Source: Alkalitalea saponilacus (GTDB lineage Bacteria; Bacteroidota; Bacteroidia; Bacteroidales; Marinilabiliaceae). Taken from it: 64,000 nucleotides of DNA. Both the position numbers and the translations under genes were made by a program. Where the stretch lies: contig NZ_FUYV01000005.1 of NCBI RefSeq assembly GCF_900168165.1, positions 1-64,000 on the forward strand, written 5' to 3'. Positions 24,996-34,783 of the stretch are shown here, piece by piece. Positions within the stretch are counted from its first letter, which is position 1; every line of letters begins with the position of its first letter. Under the pieces are notes generated by a model, which was not told the origin of the DNA, searched no databases, and saw only the letters and a list, made by a program, of their open reading frames with translations.

Positions 24996-25011
24996 TCCCG
25001 ATACATCGGGA
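24996..25011. repeat. Short inverted repeat TCCCGAT-AC-ATCGGGA
   Basis: Second occurrence of the arms seen at 12955-12971, here 29 bp upstream of parD. It could be an operator for the antitoxin-toxin operon, but since it also lies before an unrelated gene it is more likely a dispersed repeat. Confidence 0.4.
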
Positions 25012-25039
25012 ACCAATAACTTAAACAAATTATTTACGA

Positions 25040-25288
25040 ATGAAAAACACATCTATTTCACTAGGTAATCATTTTGACCAATTTGTACAAACTCAGGTAT
25101 CAGCTGGTCGATATAAAAACGTAAGCGAAGTTATTCGCGCAGGACTTCGTCTTTTAGAGCATGAGGAAAGAAAAGTAATTGCATTGAAAAATGCTATTGA
25201 AGAAGGTTTACAAAGTCAAAGGGTAGAAGGTTTTGATTTCATGGAAAACCTGAATATGCTAAAATCAGAAAAAAGGAAAAATGGCTAA
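25040..25288 (+). CDS. parD: ParD-type antitoxin (CopG/ribbon-helix-helix)
   Basis: 82 residues. The N-terminal ribbon-helix-helix reads MKNTSISLGNHFDQFVQTQV, then SAGRYKNVSEVIRAGLRLLE, a strong ParD match; the C-terminal half is the toxin-binding arm. It would bind ParE and repress the operon promoter. The stop overlaps the parE start by 8 bases. Confidence 0.9.
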   Translation: MKNTSISLGNHFDQFVQTQVSAGRYKNVSEVIRAGLRLLEHEERKVIALKNAIEEGLQSQRVEGFDFMENLNMLKSEKRKNG

Positions 25289-25601
25289 AGTAATCTTAAG
25301 ACGAAAAGCCATTGAGGATTTAAATGATATTTGGAATTATACTTTCGAAAAATGGTCTGAAAACCAAGCCGACAAATACTACTCATCATTAGAAGCTGCT
25401 TGCAAAGAAATTGGGGAAAACCCAAATATTGGTCGGGAATTCTCCGCAATAAGAAGTAATCTATTGGGATTCAAGTCAGGAAAACACATCATATTTTATC
25501 AATGGATTTCGGCAAATAAAATCGAAGTCATTAGGATATTGCATGAAACTATGGATTTGAAGAACAGATTGGCTAAATATACCACCATTATTCCTGAATA
25601 A
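25281..25601 (+). CDS. parE: ParE-type toxin (RelE/ParE superfamily)
   Basis: 106 residues with the RelE/ParE pattern: VILRRKAIEDLNDIWNYTFE, NQADKYYSSLEAACKEI, then NIGREF and GKHIIFYQW, ending IEVIRILHETMD. ParE toxins poison DNA gyrase; RelE relatives cleave mRNA. The sequence and its ParD partner favour ParE. Intact, so the pair is probably functional. Confidence 0.9.
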   Translation: MAKVILRRKAIEDLNDIWNYTFEKWSENQADKYYSSLEAACKEIGENPNIGREFSAIRSNLLGFKSGKHIIFYQWISANKIEVIRILHETMDLKNRLAKYTTIIPE

Positions 25602-25642
25602 ACCTTAAATTCGTACTTCACAATCCGAAAACATTCGCATTC

Positions 25643-26980
25643 ATGAACTGGAACCAGTTACTTTCATCCAAACGCACAGGAGAAACCGACAGTCAGAAAA
25701 TCATCCACGACCGCACACAGTTTCAGAGAGATTACGACCGGCTGATTTTTTCTTCCCCATTTCGGCGCATGCAGGATAAAACACAAGTATTCCCTTTACC
25801 CGGCAGCATTTTTGTGCACAACCGGCTCACTCACAGCCTGGAAGTGGCCAGTGTAGGACGCTCCCTGGGCAATAACATCAGCCGCTTTTTATCCGAAAAT
25901 AACATCACGCAAAACCCTTTGGTGAAAGAACTCGGGTCGGTAACTGCCGCTGCCTGTCTGGCACACGATATGGGAAATCCGCCTTTTGGCCACAGCGGCG
26001 AAAAGGCCATTTCGCTCTTTTTTAAATCGGGAGAAGGTGAGAGATATAAAAACCTCATCAATAACGAGTCAGTTTGGGACGATTTTACCGATTTCGAAGG
26101 CAACGCCAATGCGTTGCGTTTGCTCACACACCAGTTTGCCGGTCGTCGCCGGGGTGGATTTAATCTCACATACACAACCGTTGCATCCATCGTAAAATAT
26201 CCTTACGCATCCGGAACTCCCGAAAGAAAAAAATATGGCTACTTCCAACCTGAACATCAAACCTGGCAGCAAATAGTCAACGAACTGGGCATCAGAAAAA
26301 TTTCCGACAAACCGGAAATTTACGCTCGTCACCCACTGGTTTACCTCGTTGAAGCTGCCGACGACATCTGCTACCACCTCATGGACATAGAAGATGCGCA
26401 CAAACTTGGCATTTTATCAACGGAAACCACCCGCCACCATTTCATGCAGTTTTTTGATGCCGATTCCGAAAAAAAGAGCCTCGATTACATCCATTCCATC
26501 TGTAACGAAGTGACCGATGCCAACGAACAAATTGCCTTTCTCCGCGCTTTGGTCATTGGAAAACTGGTGGATGCATGTTCAGAAGTTTTTCGGGAAAACC
26601 ATGAACAAATTCTACAGGGAGAATTCTCCGGCTCACTCATTGGCAAATTGAGCGGAACTCTTGCCACGGCCATGAAAGCATGTGAAAAAACGGGTTTCGA
26701 AACCATTTACAAACACCCCTCGGTGGTTGAGATTGAAATCGCCGGTTTCAAAATTCTCGGCACCCTGCTTCGCGAATTTTGCCATGCGGTAATGCATCCC
26801 GATGATTACTACGCAAAACTTCTCCTCCCCTTCATCCCCCAACAATATCGGGTAGCAGACAATGCTCCGGTTCCTCAAAAACTGCAAACCGTTCTCGATT
26901 TTATTTCAGGGATGACCGATGTTTACGCACTCAATCTCTACAGAAAAATCAACGGCATGGGACTCTCCGACAAACGCTGA
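25643..26980 (+). CDS. dgt: Deoxyguanosinetriphosphate triphosphohydrolase
   Basis: 445 residues. HD-domain phosphohydrolase with RTQFQRDYDRLIFSSPFRRM near the start, RLTHSLEVASVGRSLG (first H), AACLAHDMGNPPFGHSGE (the HD pair) and NALRLLTHQF. It hydrolyses dGTP (or other dNTPs) to deoxynucleoside and triphosphate. The stop overlaps the start of the pseudouridine synthase gene by one base (TGATG), so the two are co-translated. Confidence 0.93.
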   Translation: MNWNQLLSSKRTGETDSQKIIHDRTQFQRDYDRLIFSSPFRRMQDKTQVFPLPGSIFVHNRLTHSLEVASVGRSLGNNISRFLSENNITQNPLVKELGSVTAAACLAHDMGNPPFGHSGEKAISLFFKSGEGERYKNLINNESVWDDFTDFEGNANALRLLTHQFAGRRRGGFNLTYTTVASIVKYPYASGTPERKKYGYFQPEHQTWQQIVNELGIRKISDKPEIYARHPLVYLVEAADDICYHLMDIEDAHKLGILSTETTRHHFMQFFDADSEKKSLDYIHSICNEVTDANEQIAFLRALVIGKLVDACSEVFRENHEQILQGEFSGSLIGKLSGTLATAMKACEKTGFETIYKHPSVVEIEIAGFKILGTLLREFCHAVMHPDDYYAKLLLPFIPQQYRVADNAPVPQKLQTVLDFISGMTDVYALNLYRKINGMGLSDKR

Positions 26981-27879
26981 TGATTGAAAAAATCAACCAT
27001 ACCATCCACACGCACACTGCGCCGGAAGGCACAGTGTGCCAGCGCATCAGCGATTACCTCCCGGGAATTTTCCCCGGCCTCAACACAAAATCGTCGGCAA
27101 AAAAAAGCCTGAAACGTGGCGATATCTCATACAACAACCACATTGCAACCACAGCCAACATCATTCAACCCGGCGACGAAATTGTTTATCGAAAAACCAT
27201 TTCAGAACCGCGCAGAATTTTCAATTTAAAAATTGATGTGGTTTATGAAGATGATGAATTGGCTGTGATTAATAAACCCGCGGGAATTGTGGTGAATGGT
27301 AACCAATTCAGAACCATTGAGAATGCACTACCCGGGTGTCTCAAAGCATCCCCTTCGGAAGATGCTTTGATGGTTCCACAACCGGTGCATCGGTTGGACA
27401 GCCTCACCAGCGGTTTGCTCATGGTTGCCAAAACCCACAAAGCGCATCTGCATCTCAGTCGCCAGTTTCAAAACAAAACCATAAAAAAGCAATACAACGC
27501 GGTGGTCATCGGAAAACCAGAAGATGAGGGAACCATCTCAACACCCATCGAAAACCGGAAAGCCATCACCCGCTTTCGAACCCTCAAAACGTGGCCATCC
27601 ATCAAAAACAGATACCTGTCGCTGCTTAGTGTGACCCCCGAAACAGGTCGCACCCACCAAATCAGGATACACCTGAAAGAACTCGGTTTCCCGATTCTTG
27701 GCGACCCGCTTTACGGCACCGAGGGTTTAATTCTTAAACACCGTGGACTTTTCCTATGTGCCATGGCACTTGAGTTTACCCATCCCGTTACAAACAAAAT
27801 TATTCATCTGGAAACAGACCCTCCGCCAAAGTTTTTCCGTTTTCCCGAAAAAGAGAAGAAGAGGTACAAACGGGAATAA
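26980..27879 (+). CDS. RluA-family pseudouridine synthase with S4-like N-terminus
   Basis: 299 residues. The N-terminal S4-type stretch (KSSAKKSLKRGDISYNNHI) is followed by a RluA catalytic domain: VVYEDDELAVINKPAGIVVN, the HRLDSLTSGLLMVAKT motif (catalytic Asp near residue 139) and TGRTHQIRIHL. It isomerises uridine in rRNA or tRNA; RluA/C/D target cannot be assigned. Starts at the ATG overlapping the dgt stop. Confidence 0.88.
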   Translation: MIEKINHTIHTHTAPEGTVCQRISDYLPGIFPGLNTKSSAKKSLKRGDISYNNHIATTANIIQPGDEIVYRKTISEPRRIFNLKIDVVYEDDELAVINKPAGIVVNGNQFRTIENALPGCLKASPSEDALMVPQPVHRLDSLTSGLLMVAKTHKAHLHLSRQFQNKTIKKQYNAVVIGKPEDEGTISTPIENRKAITRFRTLKTWPSIKNRYLSLLSVTPETGRTHQIRIHLKELGFPILGDPLYGTEGLILKHRGLFLCAMALEFTHPVTNKIIHLETDPPPKFFRFPEKEKKRYKRE

Positions 27880-28317
27880 AATTATGGAGAACCAAATTTG
27901 TATACTCTCAGGTAAAGTGTGAATCATGCAAAAACTTTCTGAAATTGTGTAACGCTATCTGTTTCTATATTCATCATCTTTGGATATACATTCTCTCAAT
28001 ATTGTAGGAAATGAAATGCGCATGCTTTCACAATTAACCACGCTTCATCTATAAGAAGGAATAAGAGAGACCATCCCGATTATAAATGGACTCATGCAAA
28101 TTTCCTCATTGCCTCCCAATGCATTCGGGAACCAATGAACTACTAAAATTCTCTTCGCTTTAATGAATTGAAATTGGGAACAAACACTCTGCCCTAACAG
28201 CAATGAACTCTATCATGTCAGGGGCTGTAAAAAGTAAAAAGTAAACCGTATATCAGTAAATCCGCTTCAAAAGTCGACATTTATGAGAAGCTTGTTGAGG
28301 CATAAACAAAAATCGCT
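27880..28317. other. Gene-free stretch before ytxH
   Basis: 438 bp without a supported ORF, terminator or RNA gene. It holds CATTCGGGAACCAATGAACT at 28123, similar to CATCGGGAACCAATAACTT at 25005, so a short dispersed repeat may be present. Confidence 0.5.
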
Positions 28318-28578
28318 ATGAGTATAGGTAAAGTAGTATTAGGAACAATGGCAGGACTTACCATTGGTGCAATTGGAGGAATTCTATTCGCACCCAAAAA
28401 AGGTTCAAAAACCCGCAGAGACATCATGCACAAGGGGGATGGTTATTGGCATAAACTCAAAACCGAGAAAGCAAAAAAAAGTGCAGATAAGGATGCAGAA
28501 AAAGCACGTGTAAAATATGATGATGCAAAAAAAGAGGTGAAAAATCTGGCAACGGAAATAAAGCATTCAACTTCATAA
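28318..28578 (+). CDS. YtxH-domain protein
   Basis: 86 residues: one membrane helix VLGTMAGLTIGAIGGILFAP followed by the YtxH signature (PKKGSKTRRDIMHKG) and a lysine-rich coiled helix to the end. YtxH proteins are small membrane-anchored stress proteins of unknown biochemical role. Alone here, with 300-400 bp gaps on both sides. Confidence 0.8.
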   Translation: MSIGKVVLGTMAGLTIGAIGGILFAPKKGSKTRRDIMHKGDGYWHKLKTEKAKKSADKDAEKARVKYDDAKKEVKNLATEIKHSTS

Positions 28579-28893
28579 GTTTACTCTCTGTTATCTTTTT
28601 AAATACCTAAAACAGAAGGTGACAATGCAATTCACGCAACAACGCTTTTAGAAGGGGAATAAAATACCATTATAAAATATCGCCATAGACAATTAGAATG
28701 TTCTGGTTTTATCCCTCTATTTGCAGCCCCTGCTATTGCATTGTCGCTTTTATGTTATCTAAATTGTTCTTAATCCGGATGGATAAATGTTCTGTGCATT
28801 ACTAATCCAATTTATCAAAAAATGATGGAACCCAAATAGAAAAACAAGCAGAAAGGGTGCGCCAAATCATCACAAAAAAAGAAAACACGAATT
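28579..28893. other. Gene-free gap between ytxH and the AsmA-like gene
   Basis: 315 bp, no supported gene, terminator or repeat. Confidence 0.5.
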
Positions 28894-30474
28894 CTATATA
28901 GGGACAAAATCGCGTATAACGGAATTCTTTATCCCTGATAAGTAGCAATTCCACCAGTAATGAAAAACAAACCGCTGGATGTCCCTTTCAAAATAAATCT
29001 CCCCGGAGGGGGATTTATTCAAATCATTGGGATTGGATGAATGGTATATTATTTTTCCTAAATATTTGGTAATTCCAGTGACCATCTTGCCAGACTCCGG
29101 CGTAAAATTCAACGAAAGATCATACCATTCCATATACAACTCACCTTTTGATTCAACATCGTTGCCGGTGAATAAAAATAGCGAGCTTTTATGAATTCCG
29201 TCTGCCACCTTTATTCCCGCAAGGGGATATATGGCGGAATTGATAGTCTCAAACCGGAATTCTGACAATTCAACATTTGCTCTGTAGCCGCCGTTTACAT
29301 CCCTCAGATTGTATCTGAAATTGGCTTTAAGAATCGCATCACCAAAAATATAAGCCTCCGCGCTTATAATCATAATACTGTCTTTATGAAGAGAGTCAGC
29401 GATATTGGTAATATTTATCAGGGTCGCTTTCAGTCTTTTAAAAGGCACCTTACCGGTAGCTTCGTGAAAAGCAGATTCGGAACCTTTCTCCGGAAATTCC
29501 GAATACAAAATATCAGTTTCACTGATATTTATCTCGCCCACGAAGAAATCAAACGGAGCAGTCTGAAATAATCTGACCGGCATAACGGGTCGCTGTTCCT
29601 CATTAAAAAGAGGCCTCCGGTCGCGTAAGACATCAATAACTCCATTCGTAATATTAATTTGAGAAACCATCAGTTCTCTTCTGTCATTATTACTGTAAAT
29701 CCTGAAGCCTATAATTTCAACAAAGTCAATTTCGGTTTCAAAGCGATCGGTTTCGAATTCAACATGCCGGTAAAACTCTTCTTTGACATAATTGGGAATC
29801 ACTCTAATTTTCTCTATGGCTATGGTCTCCATATCACCATCAACTGATATGTTGTTAACATGATATGAATAGAGATTTTGAGGAAAACAAACGGAAAGAC
29901 CTGAAGCCTGAAATGAGTGCTTCTCAAGTGTAAGGTTTTCAATGGCAAAGATTTCCTGGTCAGAGAGTGAAATTTTTCCTTTAAAGTGAATTGATCCGCT
30001 CACAACTTTCAACCGATAATTTAACCCATCTTCCTGCTCTTCCAAAAGACTTTTAGTGCTTAAAAAAATGCTGTCTGCATGAAAACGGTTAAATTTAAAT
30101 TTCCTACCACCCAGAGCGATTAAAACAAGAGGCTTGAGGGAAACTTCAAAATTGATAATACCCGCTTCATACACTTCCCTAAAAGGCATTAAAGAGCGGT
30201 CTTTATCAAACACCTCTGATTCTGCATATATGGAAACCTTAGATGTCGATACAGTGGCCGGAAATACTTTGAATTTTAGTTTCTGAATATTTACGTCAAT
30301 CAAATCTTCGGATGACTGCTCAAGATGATTCGCAATTTTTTTCTCCAATAAATTTTCAACATAGCTAGTAAGAGCAACGGGAAGACATACCTGAATAAGC
30401 AGAATTCCCAACGTCATAATCAATGCAGGCACTGCAATGAATAAGATTAATCTTGTGAGTTTTTTTCTCATCAC
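28894..30474 (-). CDS. AsmA/DUF748-like membrane-anchored protein
   Basis: 526 residues. One membrane helix at residues 9-32 (LILFIAVPALIMTLGILLIQ) then a long beta-rich periplasmic part with many repeats of alternating strands, the form of AsmA/TamB/DUF748 proteins that bridge or support lipid transport between membranes. No enzyme motif. No neighbours of known link. Function is inferred from architecture only. Confidence 0.55.
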   Translation of the reverse strand: MMRKKLTRLILFIAVPALIMTLGILLIQVCLPVALTSYVENLLEKKIANHLEQSSEDLIDVNIQKLKFKVFPATVSTSKVSIYAESEVFDKDRSLMPFREVYEAGIINFEVSLKPLVLIALGGRKFKFNRFHADSIFLSTKSLLEEQEDGLNYRLKVVSGSIHFKGKISLSDQEIFAIENLTLEKHSFQASGLSVCFPQNLYSYHVNNISVDGDMETIAIEKIRVIPNYVKEEFYRHVEFETDRFETEIDFVEIIGFRIYSNNDRRELMVSQINITNGVIDVLRDRRPLFNEEQRPVMPVRLFQTAPFDFFVGEINISETDILYSEFPEKGSESAFHEATGKVPFKRLKATLINITNIADSLHKDSIMIISAEAYIFGDAILKANFRYNLRDVNGGYRANVELSEFRFETINSAIYPLAGIKVADGIHKSSLFLFTGNDVESKGELYMEWYDLSLNFTPESGKMVTGITKYLGKIIYHSSNPNDLNKSPSGEIYFERDIQRFVFHYWWNCYLSGIKNSVIRDFVPI

Positions 30475-30654
30475 TAATATGTATTTCTACAAACAAAGCT
30501 TGATCCTTTCCCAACGTAATAACACTGCTTAAAATGAACTTCCACTGGTAGATGCTATTGAAAATCATTTTCAAATATTCCAACCCGGGCTCCAAATAAA
30601 CGGCATAATATCAACGATATCGGGACAATTCAATTTTGCAAATTCTAATAAAGA

Positions 30655-30867
30655 CTAATTAACAAGAGCCTTCTTGTTTAAGTTCGATAGCACAACACCA
30701 ACTACAAAAATGACTGCACTCGCTATTACCGGAGTCCAGTTAGCGCTTGATACGCCGATGTCGATCCCTAAAAAGCTGAATGTTTCGGTGTCCTGCATGG
30801 CCTGCACTCCAAAAATTACAATACCTGTAATTCCTATTACCAACAATATCATACCTATTAATCGCAT
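30655..30867 (-). CDS. Small two-helix membrane protein
   Basis: 70 residues from the ATG at 30867 (residues upstream in the longer frame are unlikely). Helix 1 MRLIGMILLVIGITGIVIFG, then FLGIDIGVSSANWTP, helix 2 VIASAVIFVVGVVLSN and a basic tail. Similar short proteins are widespread in Bacteroidota as hypothetical membrane proteins. Function unknown. Confidence 0.6.
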   Translation of the reverse strand: MRLIGMILLVIGITGIVIFGVQAMQDTETFSFLGIDIGVSSANWTPVIASAVIFVVGVVLSNLNKKALVN

Positions 30868-30921
30868 AATGCGGATTTTTAAAATTGTAAATAAAAAATA
30901 GTACCCTAAAATTAAGGTCAA

Positions 30922-31338
30922 TATCTCCGGAAAGTTTTGTAGAATTTAGCGGAAAATTTACATGATTCACACATTTAAACTGACTCTAAGAGACAGTCAA
31001 ATCAGATCATACAAACTAAAATTTCCCTTGAATAAACTTACTGATTCATTACTATTTCTTCTCTCTCCATTGCAGAGCAACATATAAACCTGATGGCCTT
31101 CGCACATATCATATGGCCTGCAAGCATCTTTAAAATCTTGTATCCACAACAATAAAAAATGTGAGAATCATATAACTGATTCTCAGAATTACATAACGCT
31201 TATATTGAATGGTAACAGTATTTTTAAATTGTGTGTGATATGCACACAATCCTAAAGTTTCAGATAGAACTTCATACGTCCTTATAACAAGCAGAAGAAT
31301 AATAAAAGTTCTTACAATTTTAACTATAGATCAAGAAA
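30922..31338. other. Gene-free gap before the outer membrane protein gene
   Basis: 417 bp without a supported gene. No clear terminator. The region is AT-rich, and promoters for the flanking genes must be here, but no TAnnTTTG box is convincing. Confidence 0.5.
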
Positions 31339-32070
31339 ATGAGATGCCTCAGTTTCATATTGCTTTTTATCTGTTCGTGCACTCTGGCACACGGACAGAT
31401 GAGTCTGGATGTATCAGGCGGATTGGCGCGTCAAACCTATAACAAGATTCAGGTTCCAAATAAAGAAGGAACTGCCTTTGACTTATACAATAATTTCAAT
31501 ATCGAGACTCCTGTAATAAGCTATAATTTGAAACTTGGTTACTGCATTAAGCAAAAAAATCATATTTTTTTATTGTATGCTCCTCTTAGCATCAACTATA
31601 CGGGAATTGCACCTTTTGATGTTAAGTTCCTGAACTCAACTTACCCTGAGGGTCAGAATGTGGATACCCACTACAAACAGAACAGTTATAGAATAACTTT
31701 CCGCAGAGATTTTTACAGTTCTGAAAGATGGATTGTTGGAATTGGACTTACTGCAAAATTCCGGGAAACAGAAATTCGTTTAGCAAATTCAATGAAAACT
31801 GAGAAATTGGAATATTTTGGCTTCATCCCATTATGGAACTTATACACTGAATACAATATCAATAAATGGGCGCTTTTCTTTGAAGGTGAAGGCATGGCAA
31901 GTGGCTCCCGACGAGCTTTTGATTTACACCTGGGAGGAAAAATCCCGTTGAATGAGCATCTGAGGATAAAGGTTGAATACAGGATGGTAGAAGGCGGAAC
32001 AGATGTAAAATCTGTTTACAATTTAACCATGTTACATTTTGCTAACCTGGGGTTGATAATTAACTTTTAA
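31339..32070 (+). CDS. Outer membrane beta-barrel protein, hypothetical
   Basis: 243 residues: signal peptide MRCLSFILLFICSCTLAHGQ, then alternating aromatic and polar residues typical of short barrels (NIETPVISYNLKLGYCI, YRITFRRDFYSSERWIVGIG, FGFIPLWNLYTEYNINKWAL) and a C-terminal strand ANLGLIINF ending in phenylalanine, the outer-membrane insertion signal. Likely an 8- to 10-strand barrel. No family name. Confidence 0.65.
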   Translation: MRCLSFILLFICSCTLAHGQMSLDVSGGLARQTYNKIQVPNKEGTAFDLYNNFNIETPVISYNLKLGYCIKQKNHIFLLYAPLSINYTGIAPFDVKFLNSTYPEGQNVDTHYKQNSYRITFRRDFYSSERWIVGIGLTAKFRETEIRLANSMKTEKLEYFGFIPLWNLYTEYNINKWALFFEGEGMASGSRRAFDLHLGGKIPLNEHLRIKVEYRMVEGGTDVKSVYNLTMLHFANLGLIINF

Positions 32071-32185
32071 GGATGAACTCAATATATAAAAAATCGTCCT
32101 ACCAGCCGTTTATCATTTCCATTCTCTGATTTTTTTACCATTTTTACGCCTTTGTTAATTGTAAAATAACACTCCGTTTTCAATT

Positions 32186-33721
32186 ATGACAAAGGTAACT
32201 GCCTCAACAACCAAAAGCAGCGGACTGCTGAAATGGGTCGAACAACTGGGAAATAAACTCCCGCATCCTTTCTGGATGTTCGTCTGGATAACCATCATCA
32301 TCATAGCCACCAGTGCCGTGGCGGCACTTTTCGGCCTCAGTGCCACCGATCCCGGAACCGGTGAAGAGGTTTTTGCCAAAAACCTTGTTTCAGGCGAAGG
32401 GTTACGTCGATTTTTGGAGGAAATGGTCACCAATTTTGCTCATTTTGCACCCTTCGGACTGGTTTTAGTGATGCTGATGGGGGTTTCGGTTGCTGAGCGC
32501 AGTGGTTTGCTGACCATCGTTTTACGAACCATGGCCTTTGCTGTTCCCCGTAAAGTGGTACTTCCATTTATATTCATCATAGGAGCATGCGGAAACATTG
32601 GTTCCGATGCCGGTGTTGTGATTGTTCCTCCCATTGCTGCACTTATTTTCATGCAAATGGGACTGCATCCCATTGCCGGATTAATTGCCGGTTATGCAGG
32701 AGCCACCGCCGGTTTTACCGCCAACTTCTTCATTGCCGGCACTGATGTGTTGTTGGCCGGTATTTCAACAGAAGTGGCCACCGGAATCGACCCCGATATT
32801 GAAGTAAGCGCAACTGCCAACTGGTACTTTATGATAGCCAGTACGGTGATGCTTGGTCTGGGCGGCGCCTTCATTGTTTCGCGGTTCACCATTCCGAAAT
32901 GTAAAAACTTTGCCATTGGCGACGAAGGCATTGAAGCCTTTAAAGAGACCCCTAAACTAACCCCTGAAGAGAAAAAAGGGATGGTTTATGCAGGTCTTTC
33001 GGTGCTGATTTTTATTGCGCTCATTGCAGCCATGGTAATTCCAGACGGAGCACCTCTGCGGAATCAGGAGACCGGAGGCATTGTTCCATCACCATTTTTG
33101 CGCGGACTGGTACCCATTTTGTTCTTCTTTTTTGCCATTCCGGGATATGTTTACGGTAAAATTACCGGCTCTATAAAAAAACCTGACGATTTACTGAAAT
33201 TCATGGAACAGGGCATGAAAGACCTGTCGGGTTATATCGTTCTCATGCTGGTTGTGGCACAATTTATAAACCTTTTCAGCTGGAGTCGTCTGGATACCAT
33301 TCTGGCCATTAATGGTGCGGAATTCCTGCAATCATCAGGACTCACCGGGCCGTTTATGTTTACGTTGTTTATGATGTTGGTGGCATTTCTCAATATTTTT
33401 ATTGGAAGCGGCTCGGCCAAATGGGCCATTTTTGCACCCATTTTTATTCCAATGCTCGCGCAATTGGGATACAGTCCTGCATTCATTCAGCTGATGTACC
33501 GGGTGGGCGATTCCATCACCAATTGCATAAGTCCGCTTTACATTTATTTTCCACTGCTCATTGGCTGGGTTAGAAAATATGATAAAAACATCGGAATTGG
33601 CACCATTATATCCTTACTGATTCCATATGCGGTGGTATTATTCATTATGTGGGTTGTTTTGCTGTTTGTGTGGTACTGGCTCGGCATTCCAATTGGTGTT
33701 GGAGAAGGAATATATCTATAA
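32186..33721 (+). CDS. AbgT-family transporter
   Basis: 511 residues with about twelve hydrophobic segments. AbgT hallmarks: SGLLTIVLRTMAFAVPRKVV, FIFIIGACGNIGSDAGVVIV (re-entrant loop region), GYAGATAGFTANFF and LNIFIGSGSAKWAIFAPIFI near the C-terminus. Family members export sulfonamides or import p-aminobenzoyl-glutamate, driven by a proton gradient. A conserved terminator follows at 33744-33773. Confidence 0.9.
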   Translation: MTKVTASTTKSSGLLKWVEQLGNKLPHPFWMFVWITIIIIATSAVAALFGLSATDPGTGEEVFAKNLVSGEGLRRFLEEMVTNFAHFAPFGLVLVMLMGVSVAERSGLLTIVLRTMAFAVPRKVVLPFIFIIGACGNIGSDAGVVIVPPIAALIFMQMGLHPIAGLIAGYAGATAGFTANFFIAGTDVLLAGISTEVATGIDPDIEVSATANWYFMIASTVMLGLGGAFIVSRFTIPKCKNFAIGDEGIEAFKETPKLTPEEKKGMVYAGLSVLIFIALIAAMVIPDGAPLRNQETGGIVPSPFLRGLVPILFFFFAIPGYVYGKITGSIKKPDDLLKFMEQGMKDLSGYIVLMLVVAQFINLFSWSRLDTILAINGAEFLQSSGLTGPFMFTLFMMLVAFLNIFIGSGSAKWAIFAPIFIPMLAQLGYSPAFIQLMYRVGDSITNCISPLYIYFPLLIGWVRKYDKNIGIGTIISLLIPYAVVLFIMWVVLLFVWYWLGIPIGVGEGIYL

Positions 33722-33743
33722 AAAACAGCATAAAATTATTGCG

Positions 33744-33773
33744 AATCCCCAATGCAATTACGCATTGGGGATT
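33744..33773 (+). terminator. Terminator after the AbgT gene
   Basis: Stem AATCCCCAATGC (33744-33755) with GCATTGGGGATT (33762-33773), loop AATTAC, then TTAAAATTT. Confidence 0.75.
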
Positions 33774-33960
33774 TTAAAATTTCATACAAATCTGAATGTC
33801 AATTAAATCTATATTTTGTTTACTTAGTACAATTTGATAATCAGCGGCTTAATAATTTGCAATTATTATAACTTTTATCTATTTTCACCTTTTGTGAAAC
33901 AACACGTCATTTTTGGAATCATCAAAACAGGGGGTAAAATTGATTCAAATAGCGGGAACT

Positions 33961-34665
33961 ATGCCATACAGACGTTTACCAAATACCGATCAAGCAAGAC
34001 TTAGGGCACTTAAGTCTGCAATAAAAAAGGGTAGCTCCTTAAGTCCCGTTGATTTGGCGTTTTCACAAAAATTACTTTTGGAGTTAAAAGCCTTCCTTCC
34101 CCATTTTGAGCAAGTTTTAAATCAATACCAATACAATCGGGAACGGCAGGCCAATACAGGGAAACAGTTGGGAGAGCATTATAAATCTGCACGATTATAT
34201 GTTTCTCACTTTTTTCAGGTGGTAAACCTTTGCATAGCCAGAGGAGAAATAAAACCTGAAGCAAGAACCTATTATGGCCTATCTGTTGATGAGAAATCAG
34301 TACCTGAAATTGGAACGGAGCAACAACTCCTTCAGTGGGGAAAAAGTCTCATAAAAGGAGAAGAAGACAGAATGGCTGGAGGCGCCACACGAATCTATAA
34401 CCCCTCGTTGGCAATGGTACGTGTGAAATTTGAAAAATTTCTAGAGTATTACAACATCCATAAAGACCTTCTGGCAACCTCACAAAAACTTCTCGATAAA
34501 GTAAACGATTACCGCGAGCAGGCCGATAAACTCATCACTTCCGTTTGGAACGAAGTGGAAGCCAAAAATGAAAACCTGTCTCCTGATGAGCGACGGGAAA
34601 TATGCAGCCATTACGGCGTGGTATATGTTTTCAGGCCTTCAGAAAAAGAACACAGCTCGATTTAA
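33961..34665 (+). CDS. Conserved helical protein of unknown function
   Basis: I start at ATG 33961 (MPYRRLPNTDQARLRALKSA); a TTG start at 33913 would add 16 residues. 234 residues, almost all helical, with a repeat-like amphipathic pattern (FSQKLLLELKAFLPHFEQVL, RMAGGATRIYNPSLAMVRVK, HKDLLATSQKLLDKVNDYRE). No enzyme motif or signal peptide. The MPYRRLPNTD opening looks familiar from other Bacteroidota hypothetical proteins. It sits 119 bp before kbl without a terminator. Function unknown. Confidence 0.6.
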   Translation: MPYRRLPNTDQARLRALKSAIKKGSSLSPVDLAFSQKLLLELKAFLPHFEQVLNQYQYNRERQANTGKQLGEHYKSARLYVSHFFQVVNLCIARGEIKPEARTYYGLSVDEKSVPEIGTEQQLLQWGKSLIKGEEDRMAGGATRIYNPSLAMVRVKFEKFLEYYNIHKDLLATSQKLLDKVNDYREQADKLITSVWNEVEAKNENLSPDERREICSHYGVVYVFRPSEKEHSSI

Positions 34666-34783
34666 TCTATTTTAGCTTCTCCCTCAAACGAAATCATTAT
34701 TTCATGATATCCGGCATTTTATTCTGTCCGCAGTTTTGGTATATTTCCTCAACAAACAATCACGACTTTAAAATTGATGCCAT

